In this document: positions 1 to 8,998 of the stretch, piece after piece | Position numbering within the stretch: position 1 is the first letter of the stretch | How the letters are laid out: each line of letters opens with the position of its first letter | Assembly: GCF_036195045.1 (NCBI RefSeq) | Contig: NZ_CP108100.1 | Location: 6,510,001-6,574,000 of the forward strand | DNA from: Streptomyces sp. NBC_00236 | GTDB lineage: Bacteria > Actinomycetota > Actinomycetes > Streptomycetales > Streptomycetaceae | Length of the DNA stretch: 64,000 bases | Reading direction: 5' to 3' | Notes under the pieces: model-generated | Seen by the model: the letters and a program-made list of their open reading frames with translations, nothing else | Told to the model about the DNA's origin: nothing | Database searches by the model: none | Program-made: the position numbers and the translations under genes

Positions 1-186
1 GGCCGGCGCGCCGTTGTGCGGTACGGGATGTGTACGCCCCGTGCAGATGCTTGCACCACCCGGCACGTGATGCGTCCCGGCCGCGCCGCGTTTTCCGCGA
101 TCTCGACCAAGGAGGTCCGGTTTCTGGTGATACATCCATTTCGGCGCTGTTACGGGCGGGCCGACCTCTGCGCGAGGATGGCACGC

Positions 187-1020
187 ATGAAGCCCATCAT
201 CACCGCATCCGAATGCGCGAGCGAGTCGGCGGGGCCACGTCCGCCGGTGCTCCTGGACGTACGTTGGCAGCTCGGCGGCCCCCATGGCCGGCCCGATTAC
301 GAGGCCGGGCACCTTCCCGGCGCGGTCTTCGTCGACCTGGAGGCGGAACTCTCGGGGCCGGCGGGTGACGGCGGACGCCATCCCCTGCCCGATCCGGTGG
401 AATTCGGCGCTGTCATGCGCCGTGCCGGGGTGAACCGGGACAGCTCGGTCGTCGTGTACGACGGCGGCCAGAGCTGGGCGGCGGCCCGTGCCTGGTGGCT
501 GCTGCGCTGGACGGGGCACCGGGATGTCCGGGTGCTGGACGGCGGTCTCGCCGCGTGGACCGGTGAGTTGTCGAAGGAGATTCCGAGCCCGGCGGAGGGG
601 GACTTCGTCCCGGTCCCCGGCGCGCTGCCGCTGCTGGACGCGGACGGCGCGGCCGCTCTGGCCCGCTCGGGCCTGCTGCTCGATGCGCGGGCGGCCGAAC
701 GGTACCGGGGCGAAGTGGAGCCGCTCGACCGGGTGGGCGGGCATATCCCGGGTGCGGTGTCGGCCCCCACGGTGGAGAACGTCGGAGCGGACGGACGTTT
801 CCTTCCCGCCGAGCAGCTGGCCTCCCGGTTCTTCGAACTGGGTGCCACCGAGGACGCCGGGGAGGTCGGCGTCTACTGCGGCTCGGGGGTCTCCGGCGCC
901 CACCAGGTGCTGGCGCTGGAGATCGCAGGCTTCGCGGACGCGGCCCTCTACGCGGGCTCCTGGTCGCACTGGACGCGCGACGAGTCCCGCCCGGTCGCCA
1001 CGGGCCCCGACCCCCGGTAG
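187..1020 (+). CDS. Tandem-rhodanese sulfurtransferase (SseA/mercaptopyruvate type)
   Basis: Moves sulfur from thiosulfate or 3-mercaptopyruvate to an acceptor in the cytosol. The 277-residue product has two rhodanese domains: an inactive N-terminal one containing LLDVRWQLGG and SVVVYDGGQS, and a catalytic C-terminal one with the persulfide loop CGSGVSGA. A CGSGV loop is more typical of mercaptopyruvate sulfurtransferases than the CRKGV of thiosulfate enzymes, so substrate is uncertain. ATG 187 has GAGGA eight bases upstream and gives the usual family N-terminus. An in-frame GTG at 127 lies 10 bases after a much stronger AAGGAGGT (109-116) and would add 20 residues including two cysteines. 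The gene converges with sepH over a shared terminator. Confidence 0.85.
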   Translation: MKPIITASECASESAGPRPPVLLDVRWQLGGPHGRPDYEAGHLPGAVFVDLEAELSGPAGDGGRHPLPDPVEFGAVMRRAGVNRDSSVVVYDGGQSWAAARAWWLLRWTGHRDVRVLDGGLAAWTGELSKEIPSPAEGDFVPVPGALPLLDADGAAALARSGLLLDARAAERYRGEVEPLDRVGGHIPGAVSAPTVENVGADGRFLPAEQLASRFFELGATEDAGEVGVYCGSGVSGAHQVLALEIAGFADAALYAGSWSHWTRDESRPVATGPDPR

Positions 1021-1068
1021 GGGATCCGCGGGGCGGTCCCGGAGGCTCCGGCTCCGCCGGGACAGCGC

Positions 1069-1104
1069 ACGAGGGCCCGTACGCGGCTGCGTACGGGCCC
1101 TCGT
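1069..1104. terminator. Bidirectional terminator between sulfurtransferase gene and sepH
   Basis: A perfect 16-bp GC-rich stem (1069-1084 with 1089-1104, loop GGCT) sits between two convergent stops at 1020 and 1129. There is no U-tract, as is common in Streptomyces. Confidence 0.8.
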
Positions 1105-1128
1105 CATGCTGCTGTCACCCGGACTCTC

Positions 1129-2199
1129 TCAGTCCTGCTTCTTGCGGCGGGTGCCGAAGACGATCTCGTCCCAGCTCGGCACGGCGGCGCGTCGGCCGGG
1201 CCGGACCCCGTCCGCCTCGGCCTGCCGGTCCGTCGTACCGGTGAGCCGGTCGCGATGCCCCGCGACCGCACGCGGCATCAGGACGTCCGCGTAAGCGGAA
1301 CCCGCGCCCGCCGAGGCCGCGGGGGCCGGCGGCTCCTCCGCCTCCGGCTCGTGGGGGGCGGGTTCGAGCGCCGGCGGCTCGGGCGGCGCGGGCCGTTCCG
1401 GAACGACCATGTCGCCGCGGAAACTCGGTACCGCCTCCAGCAGGCTGGTGAGCGAGTCCCGCTCGCTCGCGGTGACCCCGCCGATGCGCTCCTCCGGCTC
1501 CGGGGGCGGAGGCGGCGCGGGGCGTTCCATCTGCCGGTCCAGGGCGCGGTCCAGCGGCCGGTCGCGCGGCAGCCGGGCGATCCGGGGGACGAACGGGAAG
1601 CTGGGCTCGGGCGCGGCGACGTCATCGGTCTCGCCGATCAGCGAGCGTGCCTCGTCGTCGACGGCCTGGACCAGCCGGCGCGGCGGATCGTAGGTCCAGC
1701 TCGCCGAGTGCGGCTCGCCGGCGACCCGGTACACCAGGAGGACCTCCCAGGTGCCGTCGTCGCGGCGCCACGAGTCCCACTGGACGGTTTCCTTGTCGGC
1801 GCCGCGCAGCAGGAGGCGTTCCTGCACCGCCTCGCCTAGTTGCGGGCCGGTGCCGGTGTTCTCGCCGGGACGGCGCACGGGAGTCTTCCGGGCCCGCTCG
1901 GCCATGAAGGCGCGCTCCGCGAGCACGGGGCCCTCGAAGCGGCGGACACGGTCGACCGGAATCCCGGCGAACTGAGCGACCTCCTCCGCGGAGGCACCGG
2001 CTCGTATCCGGGCCTGGATGTCGCGGGGTCGGAGGTGACTCTCCACCTCGATCTCGATCTGGCCGAGCCGCGCGCGGTCGTTGCGCACGGCGGCTCGCAG
2101 CCGCTCGTCGATCGGAAGCGTGTACTCCGTGCTGTCCGCAGCCTTGAGCACCAGTCGTGTGCCGTCGTTGGAGACGGCCACGACACGCAGTTCGGGCAT
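1129..2199 (-). CDS. sepH: Cell division (septation) protein SepH
   Basis: SepH (DUF3071) promotes FtsZ assembly during sporulation septation in Streptomyces. The 356-residue protein opens with MPELRVVAVSNDGTRLVL. It has the conserved DUF3071 N-domain with a helix-turn-helix-like stretch (IQARIRAGASAEEVAQFAGI, about residues 62-81), followed by a long proline- and acid-rich linker. The variable C-terminus ends in a basic RRKKQD tail. The start at 2199 is chosen because GGGAGGT lies just upstream and the family begins with MPEL; the reading frame stays open further upstream without supporting signals. Confidence 0.93.
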   Translation of the reverse strand: MPELRVVAVSNDGTRLVLKAADSTEYTLPIDERLRAAVRNDRARLGQIEIEVESHLRPRDIQARIRAGASAEEVAQFAGIPVDRVRRFEGPVLAERAFMAERARKTPVRRPGENTGTGPQLGEAVQERLLLRGADKETVQWDSWRRDDGTWEVLLVYRVAGEPHSASWTYDPPRRLVQAVDDEARSLIGETDDVAAPEPSFPFVPRIARLPRDRPLDRALDRQMERPAPPPPPEPEERIGGVTASERDSLTSLLEAVPSFRGDMVVPERPAPPEPPALEPAPHEPEAEEPPAPAASAGAGSAYADVLMPRAVAGHRDRLTGTTDRQAEADGVRPGRRAAVPSWDEIVFGTRRKKQD

Positions 2200-2696
2200 G
2201 GGGACCTCCCGGGTGGTGCCTGCCGACGTCACGTGCGTCGCTGCTTCCGCTAGTCGAGTGTGGCCTGCCCGGGTGCAGCCTGCCACAACATTGCCGTGTT
2301 GCCCGGCGTGTCGGGCGTGAGCCCTTGATCGCCGGTATGACACGGTGACCTCTTGTGCAACGCAAAGTGACCGATGGTCACTCCGCGTAGCTGGCCCCCG
2401 TGCGATGCCGCGGCGCCGCCGGATCGAGTGCCTCCTTCGGCCCCCTCCCGAAGGTTCCGGACTTCCACGCGGGAGTCCGGCCCCAGGGCTCGCCACAGTA
2501 CTCCATTCGGGCCATCGGGGTGGACCGCCGCGCCGCCGAAGTTCTCGTGAGGCACGGGAGTTGAGGTACCCCGTTGAAGGCGGGATGCCCGCAATGCGTG
2601 TCCCCCTTCACAGAATCAACTTAAGCGGAACTATCCGCTTCGTTCAAATGTCCCTTGTTGTTGCATGGTGGGAGAGATGTCAACCAAGGGCTGGAA
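2200..2696. promoter_or_regulatory. Divergent sepH / membrane-protein promoter region with a palindrome
   Basis: No gene is seen in these 497 bases. Positions 2366-2382 (AGTGACCGATGGTCACT) form an inverted repeat with perfect 7-bp arms and a 3-base centre, and a further GTGACC half-site lies at 2345-2350. The palindrome is about 167 bp upstream of the sepH start and 315 bp upstream of the rightward gene. It is a candidate operator; the binding protein is unknown. Confidence 0.4.
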
Positions 2697-3800
2697 ATGG
2701 TGCAGAAGCCGGAAAGTGACACGGAACCCAGAGAAAGGCGGATAGATCTGAGCCTGCCCCAGGTGGCGGGCAGTGCGGTGGCGGCGGTCGCGGCGGCGGT
2801 GGCGGCCTCCCAACTGGGCGTGTACGGGACGATTCTCGGCGCCGGGGTGATGAGCATCGTGGCCACCTGCGGCGGCTCGGTCTTCCAGCACTTCTTCCGC
2901 CGTACGGGCGAGCAGATCCGCGAGGTCACCGTCCATGTGAAGCACCCGGGCCGCGAGGTGACGGTCCACACACGCCAGACGCGGGACGGCGGCGATCCGG
3001 ACGCGCGATGGGAGACCTCCGGTACCCGGGTCGCCCTGCGCGAGGCCGCCGGATCCGCCGACGCCACCGCGATGCTGCGCCCGCCGGATGCCACGACCGT
3101 GCTCCGGCGGGTGGACCCCGCGGACATGCCCGGGGGCGGCGCCCCGAAGGACGCCGACGCCACGACCGTCCTGCGGCAGGTGGACGCCACGACCGTGCTG
3201 CGCAGGGCGACCGCCGACCCCGACCGTACGCGGATCGTCGAGGCGCCGGCCGGAGCCCGGCAGCTCGCTGCGGCCCCGGCTTCCGACGACGCGTTCACAC
3301 AGGCGACGACGCACGGCACCCGGATCCGCGGCTGGAAGCGCTCGGCCCTCGGGGCGGCCGTCGTGTTCGTCGTGTCGATGATCGGGATCACCACGTTCGA
3401 GCTGGTCTCCGGCAACGACCTGAGCGGCGGCCACGGAACCACGGTCGGCTCCGTCGTGCGCGGTGAGCGGGGCTCGGGTTCGTCCGACCCGGCACCGTCC
3501 ACCGGCACCGACCCGGAGCCGGACGCCACGGCACCCGGCGAGGACCATGGAACGGCCCCCGGCGCCGACCCGCAGGACGGCCGGAGCGCGAACCCGGATC
3601 CGGACCGCGACGGCACCTCCACCGCCGACCCGACGCCCACGCCCACCCCGTCGGAATCCGCCGGCGGCAGCACGGCTCCGGCGCCCGCCCCCAGCCCGAG
3701 CACCGGCGACGGCAGCAGCTCCACGCCCGATCCGGCAGGTACGGGGAGCGCCCCGGCGCAGGAGGGTGACGCACCCGCCGGCACGGACACCGGGGAGTGA
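2697..3800 (+). CDS. Membrane protein with repeated DATTVLR motifs and low-complexity tail
   Basis: Function unknown. The 367-residue product has an Ala/Val-rich hydrophobic segment near residues 20-55, a cytoplasmic-looking middle, a second membrane helix near residue 225 (VVFVVSMIGITTFELVSG), and a Ser/Thr/Pro/Asp-rich C-terminus like many cell-wall-spanning tails. The middle carries four close copies of a DATxxLR motif followed by DPDRTRIV. Repeated threonines in an acidic or basic context could be Ser/Thr kinase targets (inference). ATG 2697 is preceded by AAGGG at 2686-2690. Confidence 0.7.
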   Translation: MVQKPESDTEPRERRIDLSLPQVAGSAVAAVAAAVAASQLGVYGTILGAGVMSIVATCGGSVFQHFFRRTGEQIREVTVHVKHPGREVTVHTRQTRDGGDPDARWETSGTRVALREAAGSADATAMLRPPDATTVLRRVDPADMPGGGAPKDADATTVLRQVDATTVLRRATADPDRTRIVEAPAGARQLAAAPASDDAFTQATTHGTRIRGWKRSALGAAVVFVVSMIGITTFELVSGNDLSGGHGTTVGSVVRGERGSGSSDPAPSTGTDPEPDATAPGEDHGTAPGADPQDGRSANPDPDRDGTSTADPTPTPTPSESAGGSTAPAPAPSPSTGDGSSSTPDPAGTGSAPAQEGDAPAGTDTGE

Positions 3801-3823
3801 GTGAGGAACCGGTCAGCGCATCC

Positions 3824-3880
3824 CCTCGGACGCCGTCGGCCTCCGCCCTGAATCAGGGCGGAGGCCGACGGCGTCCGAGG
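3824..3880. terminator. Bidirectional terminator, 28-bp perfect stem
   Basis: Positions 3824-3851 pair exactly with 3853-3880 around a single base. The structure lies between the convergent stops at 3800 and 3892. It is unusually long and perfect. Confidence 0.8.
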
Positions 3881-3891
3881 AAGGGGCCGGG

Positions 3892-5214
3892 TCAGTCGCC
3901 CAGGACCCGGCGCAGGTAGTCGTTGGCGAAGAGCCGGTCCGGGTCCAGCCGGTCCCGTACGGCGGTGAACTCGCCGAAGCGCGGGTACACCCCGGAGAGG
4001 TACTCGGCGTCACGGGTGTTGACCTTGCCCCAGTGCGGGCGGCCGCCGTGCGCGGTCATGATCCGCTCGACCGCCGTGAAGTACGCCTGGTAGGGCGTGC
4101 CCCGGTACAGATGGACCGCGATGTACGCGCTGTCCCGGCCCGAGGCCGTGGAGAGCGCGATGTCGTCCGCGGGGGCGGTGCGCACCTCCACCGGGAAGCT
4201 GATCCGCAGCGGGGAACGGTCCACCATCGCCTTGACCTCGCGCAGCGCGCCCACGGCGGCCTCGCGGGGCAGGGCGTACTCCATCTCCACGAACCGCACC
4301 CGGCGCGGGCTGGTGAAGACCTTGTAGGGGATGTCGGTGTACGTACGCGCGGACAGGGCCCGGCTGGAGAGCTTGGCGATCGAGGGGATCGTGGCGGGGA
4401 CCGCGCGGCCGAGCGAGCAGGCCACCTGGAAGACGCCGTTGGAGAGGAGCTCGTCCTCGATCCAGCCGCTGACCTTGCCGGGCGGGGCGGCCGGGCCCGC
4501 GCTCCGGTTGTTCCGCTTGGTGTTGCAGTTCCCCGTGTGCGGGAACCAGTAGAACTCGAAGTGCTCGTTCTCGGTCACCAGCTGATCGAAGTCCGCCGTG
4601 ACCTTGTCGAAGGCCATCGGTTCCTCACGTGCCGTCAGCAGGAAGACCGGCTCCACGGCGAACGTGAGGGCCGTAATGACCCCCAGCGCGCCGAGCCCGA
4701 TCCGGGCGACGGCGAAGATCTCCGGGTTCTCCGTCTCCGAGCAGGTCAGCACCGTGCCGTCCGCCGTGACCATTTCCAGGGCACGTATCTGCGCGGATAT
4801 GGACGCCGAGTCGCGGCCGGTGCCGTGGGTGCCGGTCGAGGTGGCCCCGGCGACGGTCTGCTCCATGATGTCGCCCATGTTGGTGAGCGAGAGCCCCTCG
4901 CGGGCCAGTGCGGTGTTGAGCCGCTTCAGCGGGGTGCCTGCCTCGACGGTCACCGTCATCGCCGCGCGGTCGATGTCGCGGATGCCGGTGAGCAGATCGG
5001 GACGGATCAGCAGCCCGTCGGTGGCGGCGGTCGCCGTGAACGAATGGCCGGTGCCGACCGGCTTCACCTTCAGACCGTCCTCGGACGCCCTGCGCAGCGC
5101 CTCGGCGAGTTCGTCCACGGAGGCGGGGGACACGGCCCTTGCCGGGCGGGCGGTGACGTTCCCCGCCCAGTTATGCCACGCGCTCGTCGTCGTCCGTGCG
5201 TAGGTGTCGGTCAT
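3892..5214 (-). CDS. FAD-dependent sugar-lactone oxidase (D-arabinono-1,4-lactone oxidase family)
   Basis: A 440-residue member of the FAD_binding_4 plus ALO family (L-gulonolactone, D-arabinonolactone and alditol oxidases), which oxidises a sugar lactone or polyol with O2 or another acceptor. Visible features are the PCMH-type FAD domain with VKPVGTGHSFT and the AGATSTGTHGTGR loop near residues 125-140, and a C-terminal ALO domain with WGK (PHWGKVN) and the FAND tail. The exact substrate cannot be read from sequence. Its start lies 44 bases inside the end of the upstream MFS gene, which implies translational coupling. Confidence 0.82.
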   Translation of the reverse strand: MTDTYARTTTSAWHNWAGNVTARPARAVSPASVDELAEALRRASEDGLKVKPVGTGHSFTATAATDGLLIRPDLLTGIRDIDRAAMTVTVEAGTPLKRLNTALAREGLSLTNMGDIMEQTVAGATSTGTHGTGRDSASISAQIRALEMVTADGTVLTCSETENPEIFAVARIGLGALGVITALTFAVEPVFLLTAREEPMAFDKVTADFDQLVTENEHFEFYWFPHTGNCNTKRNNRSAGPAAPPGKVSGWIEDELLSNGVFQVACSLGRAVPATIPSIAKLSSRALSARTYTDIPYKVFTSPRRVRFVEMEYALPREAAVGALREVKAMVDRSPLRISFPVEVRTAPADDIALSTASGRDSAYIAVHLYRGTPYQAYFTAVERIMTAHGGRPHWGKVNTRDAEYLSGVYPRFGEFTAVRDRLDPDRLFANDYLRRVLGD

Positions 5215-6418
5215 CTTCCCCGCGCCCTTCCGTAGGAACCGGCCCTGTGAGCCGGCGGTACCCCAGGAACGCCACCGCGGCCGCGAGCGCTCCCGCCACG
5301 GCGGGCACCGCGTACCCCGCCTTCGCCCCCGAAGCGTCGACCACCCAGCCGGCGGCCGAGGAGCCGAGCGCCACGCCTACGGCGAGCCCGGTGCTGGTCC
5401 AGGTCATGCCCTCGGTCAGTCTGGTGCGCGGTACGTGCTGTTCGACGAGGGCCATGGTCGTGACCATCGTCGGTGCGACGGAGAGACCCGCGACAAAGAG
5501 CGCCACGGCCAGGAACGGCAGGTTCCCGGCCAGTTGGAGGGGGATCATACTCACGGCCATCGCACACACTCCCACCAGCCACCGGGTGGATGACCTGCCC
5601 TTGAGATGCAGCAGGCCGAACACGGCCCCGGCCAGACAGGACCCCAGCGCGTACACCGCCAGCACCAGGCTGGCCGCCGCCTTGTGCCCCTGCTCCTCGG
5701 CGAAGGCCACCGTCACCACGTCGACCGCCCCGAAGATCGCCCCCGTCGCCACGAAGGTGACCACCAGGACCTGAAGCCCGCGCGAGCCGAGTGCGGAGCC
5801 TGTGGTGTGCCGGGCGTGCGGGTGCGGCACGGGTTCGGTGGCCCGCTGGGCGGTCAGCCAGAACACTCCGACGAGCAGGAACCCGGCGGCGACCAGCGGG
5901 CCCGCCTCCGGGAACCACGCGGTGGAGAGCCCGATGGAGATGATCGGGCCGAAGATGAAGCAGACCTCGTCGACGATCGACTCCCACGCGTACGCGGTGT
6001 GCAGCTGCCGTGCCGAGCTGCGGTAGATCTCCGCCCAGCGCGCCCGGACCATCGACCCGACACTGGGCACGCAGCCCGCCCCCGCGGCGAAGACGAACAG
6101 GGTCCAGTCGGGCAGCCGCTGCTGCGCGCAGACCAGCAGGCCGGCCACGGCCGCCAGCGCGACGAGCGTCACGGGACGCAGCACCCGGCGCTGCCCGTGC
6201 CTGTCCACCAGCCTGGACACCTGCGGTCCGACGACCGCGGCCGACATCGCCAGCGTCGCGGAGAGCGCGCCGGCCAGCCCGTACCGGCCGGTGAGCTGGG
6301 AGATCATGGTCACCACGCCGATGCCCATCATGGACAGCGGCATCCGGCCGAAGAAGCCGGCCGAGGAGAACCCCTTGGTGCCGGGGGCAGCGAAGATCGC
6401 GCGGTAGGGACTGGGCAA
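5171..6418 (-). CDS. MFS transporter, 12-TM
   Basis: A 415-residue major facilitator superfamily permease. It has about twelve hydrophobic helices and the cytoplasmic loop 2-3 signature VSRLVDRHGQRRVLRP. Substrate unknown; it could be a drug or sugar exporter. The annotated start is TTG at 6418, with GGAG eight bases upstream; the next internal ATG would cut into the first helix. It overlaps the lactone oxidase downstream by 44 bases, so the two are probably one transcript. Confidence 0.78.
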   Translation of the reverse strand: MPSPYRAIFAAPGTKGFSSAGFFGRMPLSMMGIGVVTMISQLTGRYGLAGALSATLAMSAAVVGPQVSRLVDRHGQRRVLRPVTLVALAAVAGLLVCAQQRLPDWTLFVFAAGAGCVPSVGSMVRARWAEIYRSSARQLHTAYAWESIVDEVCFIFGPIISIGLSTAWFPEAGPLVAAGFLLVGVFWLTAQRATEPVPHPHARHTTGSALGSRGLQVLVVTFVATGAIFGAVDVVTVAFAEEQGHKAAASLVLAVYALGSCLAGAVFGLLHLKGRSSTRWLVGVCAMAVSMIPLQLAGNLPFLAVALFVAGLSVAPTMVTTMALVEQHVPRTRLTEGMTWTSTGLAVGVALGSSAAGWVVDASGAKAGYAVPAVAGALAAAVAFLGYRRLTGPVPTEGRGEDDRHLRTDDDERVA

Positions 6419-6551
6419 GGGGGGCTCCGCTACGGCGTGATCACACGCGGTGTCAGGGGTGAACGTGGCCGATACAGCTTACGGGCGCGCCCGTGTGCCC
6501 GACAGCGGGATTCCCGGCGGGCGCGCCGGGGATGGTGCCCGACGGCCGACA

Positions 6552-6691
6552 GATGCGAGCCGTCGCTGCGGAACGTACCCCGGCCGGATGCGAGCCGTGG
6601 CCACGGAACGTACGCCGGCGGGATGCGAGCCGTGGCCGCGGTGCGGATGTCGGTGGGAAGCGGGCCGTGGCCGCGGTGCGGATGTCGGTGG
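6552..6691. repeat. Four 35-bp tandem repeats upstream of ferrochelatase
   Basis: Units start at 6552, 6587, 6622 and 6657, each exactly 35 bp. A decayed fifth unit (6692-6726) ends at the hemH start codon. Units begin GATGCGAGCCGTGGCC or GAAGCGGGCCGTGGCC. The last two full units share an identical stretch, so 6631-6665 equals 6666-6700. The array occupies about half of the divergent MFS/hemH promoter region. Confidence 0.85.
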
Positions 6692-6726
6692 GAAGCGGGC
6701 TGCGGACGGGTGGCAGGATCGACGTC

Positions 6727-7854
6727 ATGTCCGATCTGCGCGATCCCGCTCCCTACGACGCCCTGTTGCTGCTCTCCTTCGGAGGCCCCGAAGGCCCGGA
6801 CGACGTGGTTCCGTTCCTGGCGAACGTGACCCGTGGCCGGGGGATCCCCGAGGAGCGGCTGAAGGAAGTCGGCAAGCACTACTTCCTCTTCGGCGGCGTC
6901 AGCCCGATCAATGCCCAGAACCGGGCGCTGCTCGACGCGCTGCGCAAGGACTTCACGGAGCACGGACTGGATCTGCCGGTGTACTGGGGCAACCGCAACT
7001 GGGCGCCCTATCTGACCGACACCCTGCGCGAGATGGCCCGGGCCGGGCACCGCCGCATCGCCGTCCTGGCGACGAGCGCCTACGCCTCGTACTCCGGCTG
7101 CCGGCAGTACCGCGAGAACCTCGCCGAGTCGCTGGCCGTCCTGGAGGCCGAGGGCCTGCCGGTGCCGCGCGTCGACAAGCTGCGGCACTACTTCAACCAC
7201 CCCGGCTTCGTCGAGCCGATGGTGGAAGGCGTCCTGGCCTCGCTGGCCGAGCTGTCGCCGGAGCAGCGGGCGGGCGCGCATCTCGCCTTCACCACGCACT
7301 CCATCCCCACCTCGGCCGCCGACACCTCGGGCCCGGTGGAGGAACACGGCGACGGCGGCGCCTACGTCGCCGAGCACCTGGACGTGGCCAGGCTGATCGT
7401 GGCGGCCGTGGCCGAGCGGACCGGCGTCGCGCACCCCTGGCAGCTCGTCTACCAGTCGCGCAGCGGCGCCCCGCACATCCCGTGGCTGGAGCCTGACATC
7501 TGCGACCACCTGGAGTCGCTGCACGGTGACGGGGTCCCCGCCGTGGTCATGGCACCCATCGGCTTCGTCTCGGACCACATGGAGGTCCTCTACGACCTCG
7601 ACACCGAGGCCACCGCGAAGGCGGCCGAGCTCGGGCTCACGGTGCGCCGGTCCGCGACGGTCGGTGCCGATCCGCGGTTCGCGGCGGCCGTGCGCGACCT
7701 GGTGCTGGAGCGCGCCGCCACCGAGAAGGGCCTGGGCCGGGAGCGGTGCGCGCTCGGGAGCCTCGGGGCGAGCCACGACCTCTGCCCGGTCGGCTGCTGT
7801 CCGGCCAGGGCGCTCAAGCCGGCCGCCGCGGGTGCCGACAGCCCGTACGCGTAG
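6727..7854 (+). CDS. hemH: Ferrochelatase (coproporphyrin/protoporphyrin ferrochelatase)
   Basis: Inserts Fe2+ into the porphyrin at the end of heme biosynthesis; in actinobacteria the substrate is thought to be coproporphyrin III. The 375-residue enzyme has the family N-terminus ([20 protein letters not shown]), the metal-site histidine in TTHSIPTSA near residue 199, and the conserved SRSGAP and EPDICDH segments. The C-terminal CPVGCCPAR together with an upstream cysteine fits the [2Fe-2S] cluster of mycobacterial-type enzymes. ATG 6727 is chosen because the family starts here; the longer open frame runs through the repeat array. The ribosome site is weak (CAGGAT). Confidence 0.93.
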   Translation: MSDLRDPAPYDALLLLSFGGPEGPDDVVPFLANVTRGRGIPEERLKEVGKHYFLFGGVSPINAQNRALLDALRKDFTEHGLDLPVYWGNRNWAPYLTDTLREMARAGHRRIAVLATSAYASYSGCRQYRENLAESLAVLEAEGLPVPRVDKLRHYFNHPGFVEPMVEGVLASLAELSPEQRAGAHLAFTTHSIPTSAADTSGPVEEHGDGGAYVAEHLDVARLIVAAVAERTGVAHPWQLVYQSRSGAPHIPWLEPDICDHLESLHGDGVPAVVMAPIGFVSDHMEVLYDLDTEATAKAAELGLTVRRSATVGADPRFAAAVRDLVLERAATEKGLGRERCALGSLGASHDLCPVGCCPARALKPAAAGADSPYA

Positions 7855-7893
7855 AGCGATCCGATCCGAACCCCTCACCCCTCTGGGAGCGCC

Positions 7894-8712
7894 GTGACCG
7901 ACCCCCTGCTGCCCGAACTGCTCGACCTCGCCCTGGACGTCGCCCGGCGCGCCGGAGCGCTGCTGCGCGACGGCCGCCCGGCCGATCTGGGGGTGGCCGC
8001 GACCAAGTCCAGTCCGGTGGACGTCGTCACCGAGATGGACATCGCCGCCGAGAAGCTGATCACCGGCTTCCTGTCCGAGCGCCGCCCGCACGACGGCTTC
8101 CTCGGCGAGGAAGGCGCCAGTTCCGAGGGCAGCAGCGGCATCCGCTGGGTGATCGACCCGCTCGACGGCACCGTGAACTACCTCTACGGCCTGCCCACGT
8201 GGGCCGTCTCCGTCGCCGCGGAACGCGACGGCGAACGGATCGTGGGCGTCGTGGAGGTCCCGATGCGCGGGGAGACCTACCACGCGGTCCTCGGAGGCGG
8301 TGCGTACGCAAAGGGCGGGGCGTACGGGGAAGGTGCCCGGCTCCGCTGCCGGCCGGCCCCGCCGCTCGACCAGGCGCTCGTGTCGACCGGCTTCAACTAC
8401 GTCGCCGACGTCCGCGCGCACCAGGCGGACGTGGCCCGTGTGCTGATCCCGCGACTGCGGGACATCCGGCGCGGCGGTTCCGCGGCGATCGACCTCTGTG
8501 ACGTCGCCGCCGGGCGCCTCGACGGCTACTACGAGCGCGGCCTCCATCCGTGGGACCTCGCGGCCGGTGACCTGATCGCCCGGGAGGCGGGCGCGCTGAC
8601 CGGCGGCCGCCCGGGACTCCCCGCCGACGGCGGCCTGACCGTGGCCGCGGCGCCCGGGGTCTTCGAGCCCCTTCAGGCGCTGCTGGAGGAGCTCGGCGCC
8701 TGGCACGACTGA
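7894..8712 (+). CDS. Inositol monophosphatase family protein
   Basis: A Mg2+-dependent sugar phosphatase of 272 residues (SuhB/IMPase fold). The metal-binding motifs are present: GEEG near residue 72, DPLDGTVNY near residue 90, and the C-terminal HPWDLAAGDLIAREAG. It could act on myo-inositol-1-phosphate, histidinol phosphate or another sugar phosphate. It starts with GTG 7894 behind GGGAG, 39 bases after hemH, and is probably cotranscribed with it. Confidence 0.88.
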   Translation: MTDPLLPELLDLALDVARRAGALLRDGRPADLGVAATKSSPVDVVTEMDIAAEKLITGFLSERRPHDGFLGEEGASSEGSSGIRWVIDPLDGTVNYLYGLPTWAVSVAAERDGERIVGVVEVPMRGETYHAVLGGGAYAKGGAYGEGARLRCRPAPPLDQALVSTGFNYVADVRAHQADVARVLIPRLRDIRRGGSAAIDLCDVAAGRLDGYYERGLHPWDLAAGDLIAREAGALTGGRPGLPADGGLTVAAAPGVFEPLQALLEELGAWHD

Positions 8713-8773
8713 GAACCGGCCGTCCACACCCCCGGGAGGGCCGCTGGGCGGGCCGTGGACGTCACCGGAACCG

Positions 8774-8815
8774 AAAAGGCCCCGCGGATGCGCATGCGGC
8801 ATCGCGGGGCCTTCT
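8774..8815. terminator. Terminator between phosphatase gene and small-protein gene
   Basis: Inverted repeat AAGGCCCCGCG/CGCGGGGCCTT, extended by GATGC/GCATC with one bulged base, between convergent genes. A-rich on one flank and TTCT on the other, so it can act both ways. Confidence 0.75.
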
Positions 8816-8824
8816 CGTGACGGC

Positions 8825-8998
8825 TCAGACGCTTGTGGCGCCGATGTGAACACCGTGCTCGGCGGCGAGGCGGTGCAGGTCGTCCAGCTCGCCCTGCTCG
8901 ACATCCGCGAGGAAGTCGTCGCCCGTCTCGCGGGCCTTCGTGAGGTCGGACTCGGTGGTCTGGATGCGTTGCAGCAGACCTGCGGTGAAAGCGTCCAT
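8825..8998 (-). CDS. Small conserved acidic protein, 57 residues
   Basis: Function unknown. The peptide is helical and acidic, beginning MDAFTAGLLQRIQTTESDL and ending with a short LAAEHGVHIGATSV tail. The start at 8998 is preceded by an AGGGGG ribosome site. The frame stays open a further 38 codons upstream, but that extension is proline-rich and unlike the rest. Confidence 0.65.
   Translation of the reverse strand: MDAFTAGLLQRIQTTESDLTKARETGDDFLADVEQGELDDLHRLAAEHGVHIGATSV

Noticed and set aside
6430..8904. An 824-codon leftward frame opposite hemH and the phosphatase
   Set aside because: Gly/Arg/Asp-rich antisense composition with no domain; typical shadow ORF in high-GC DNA.
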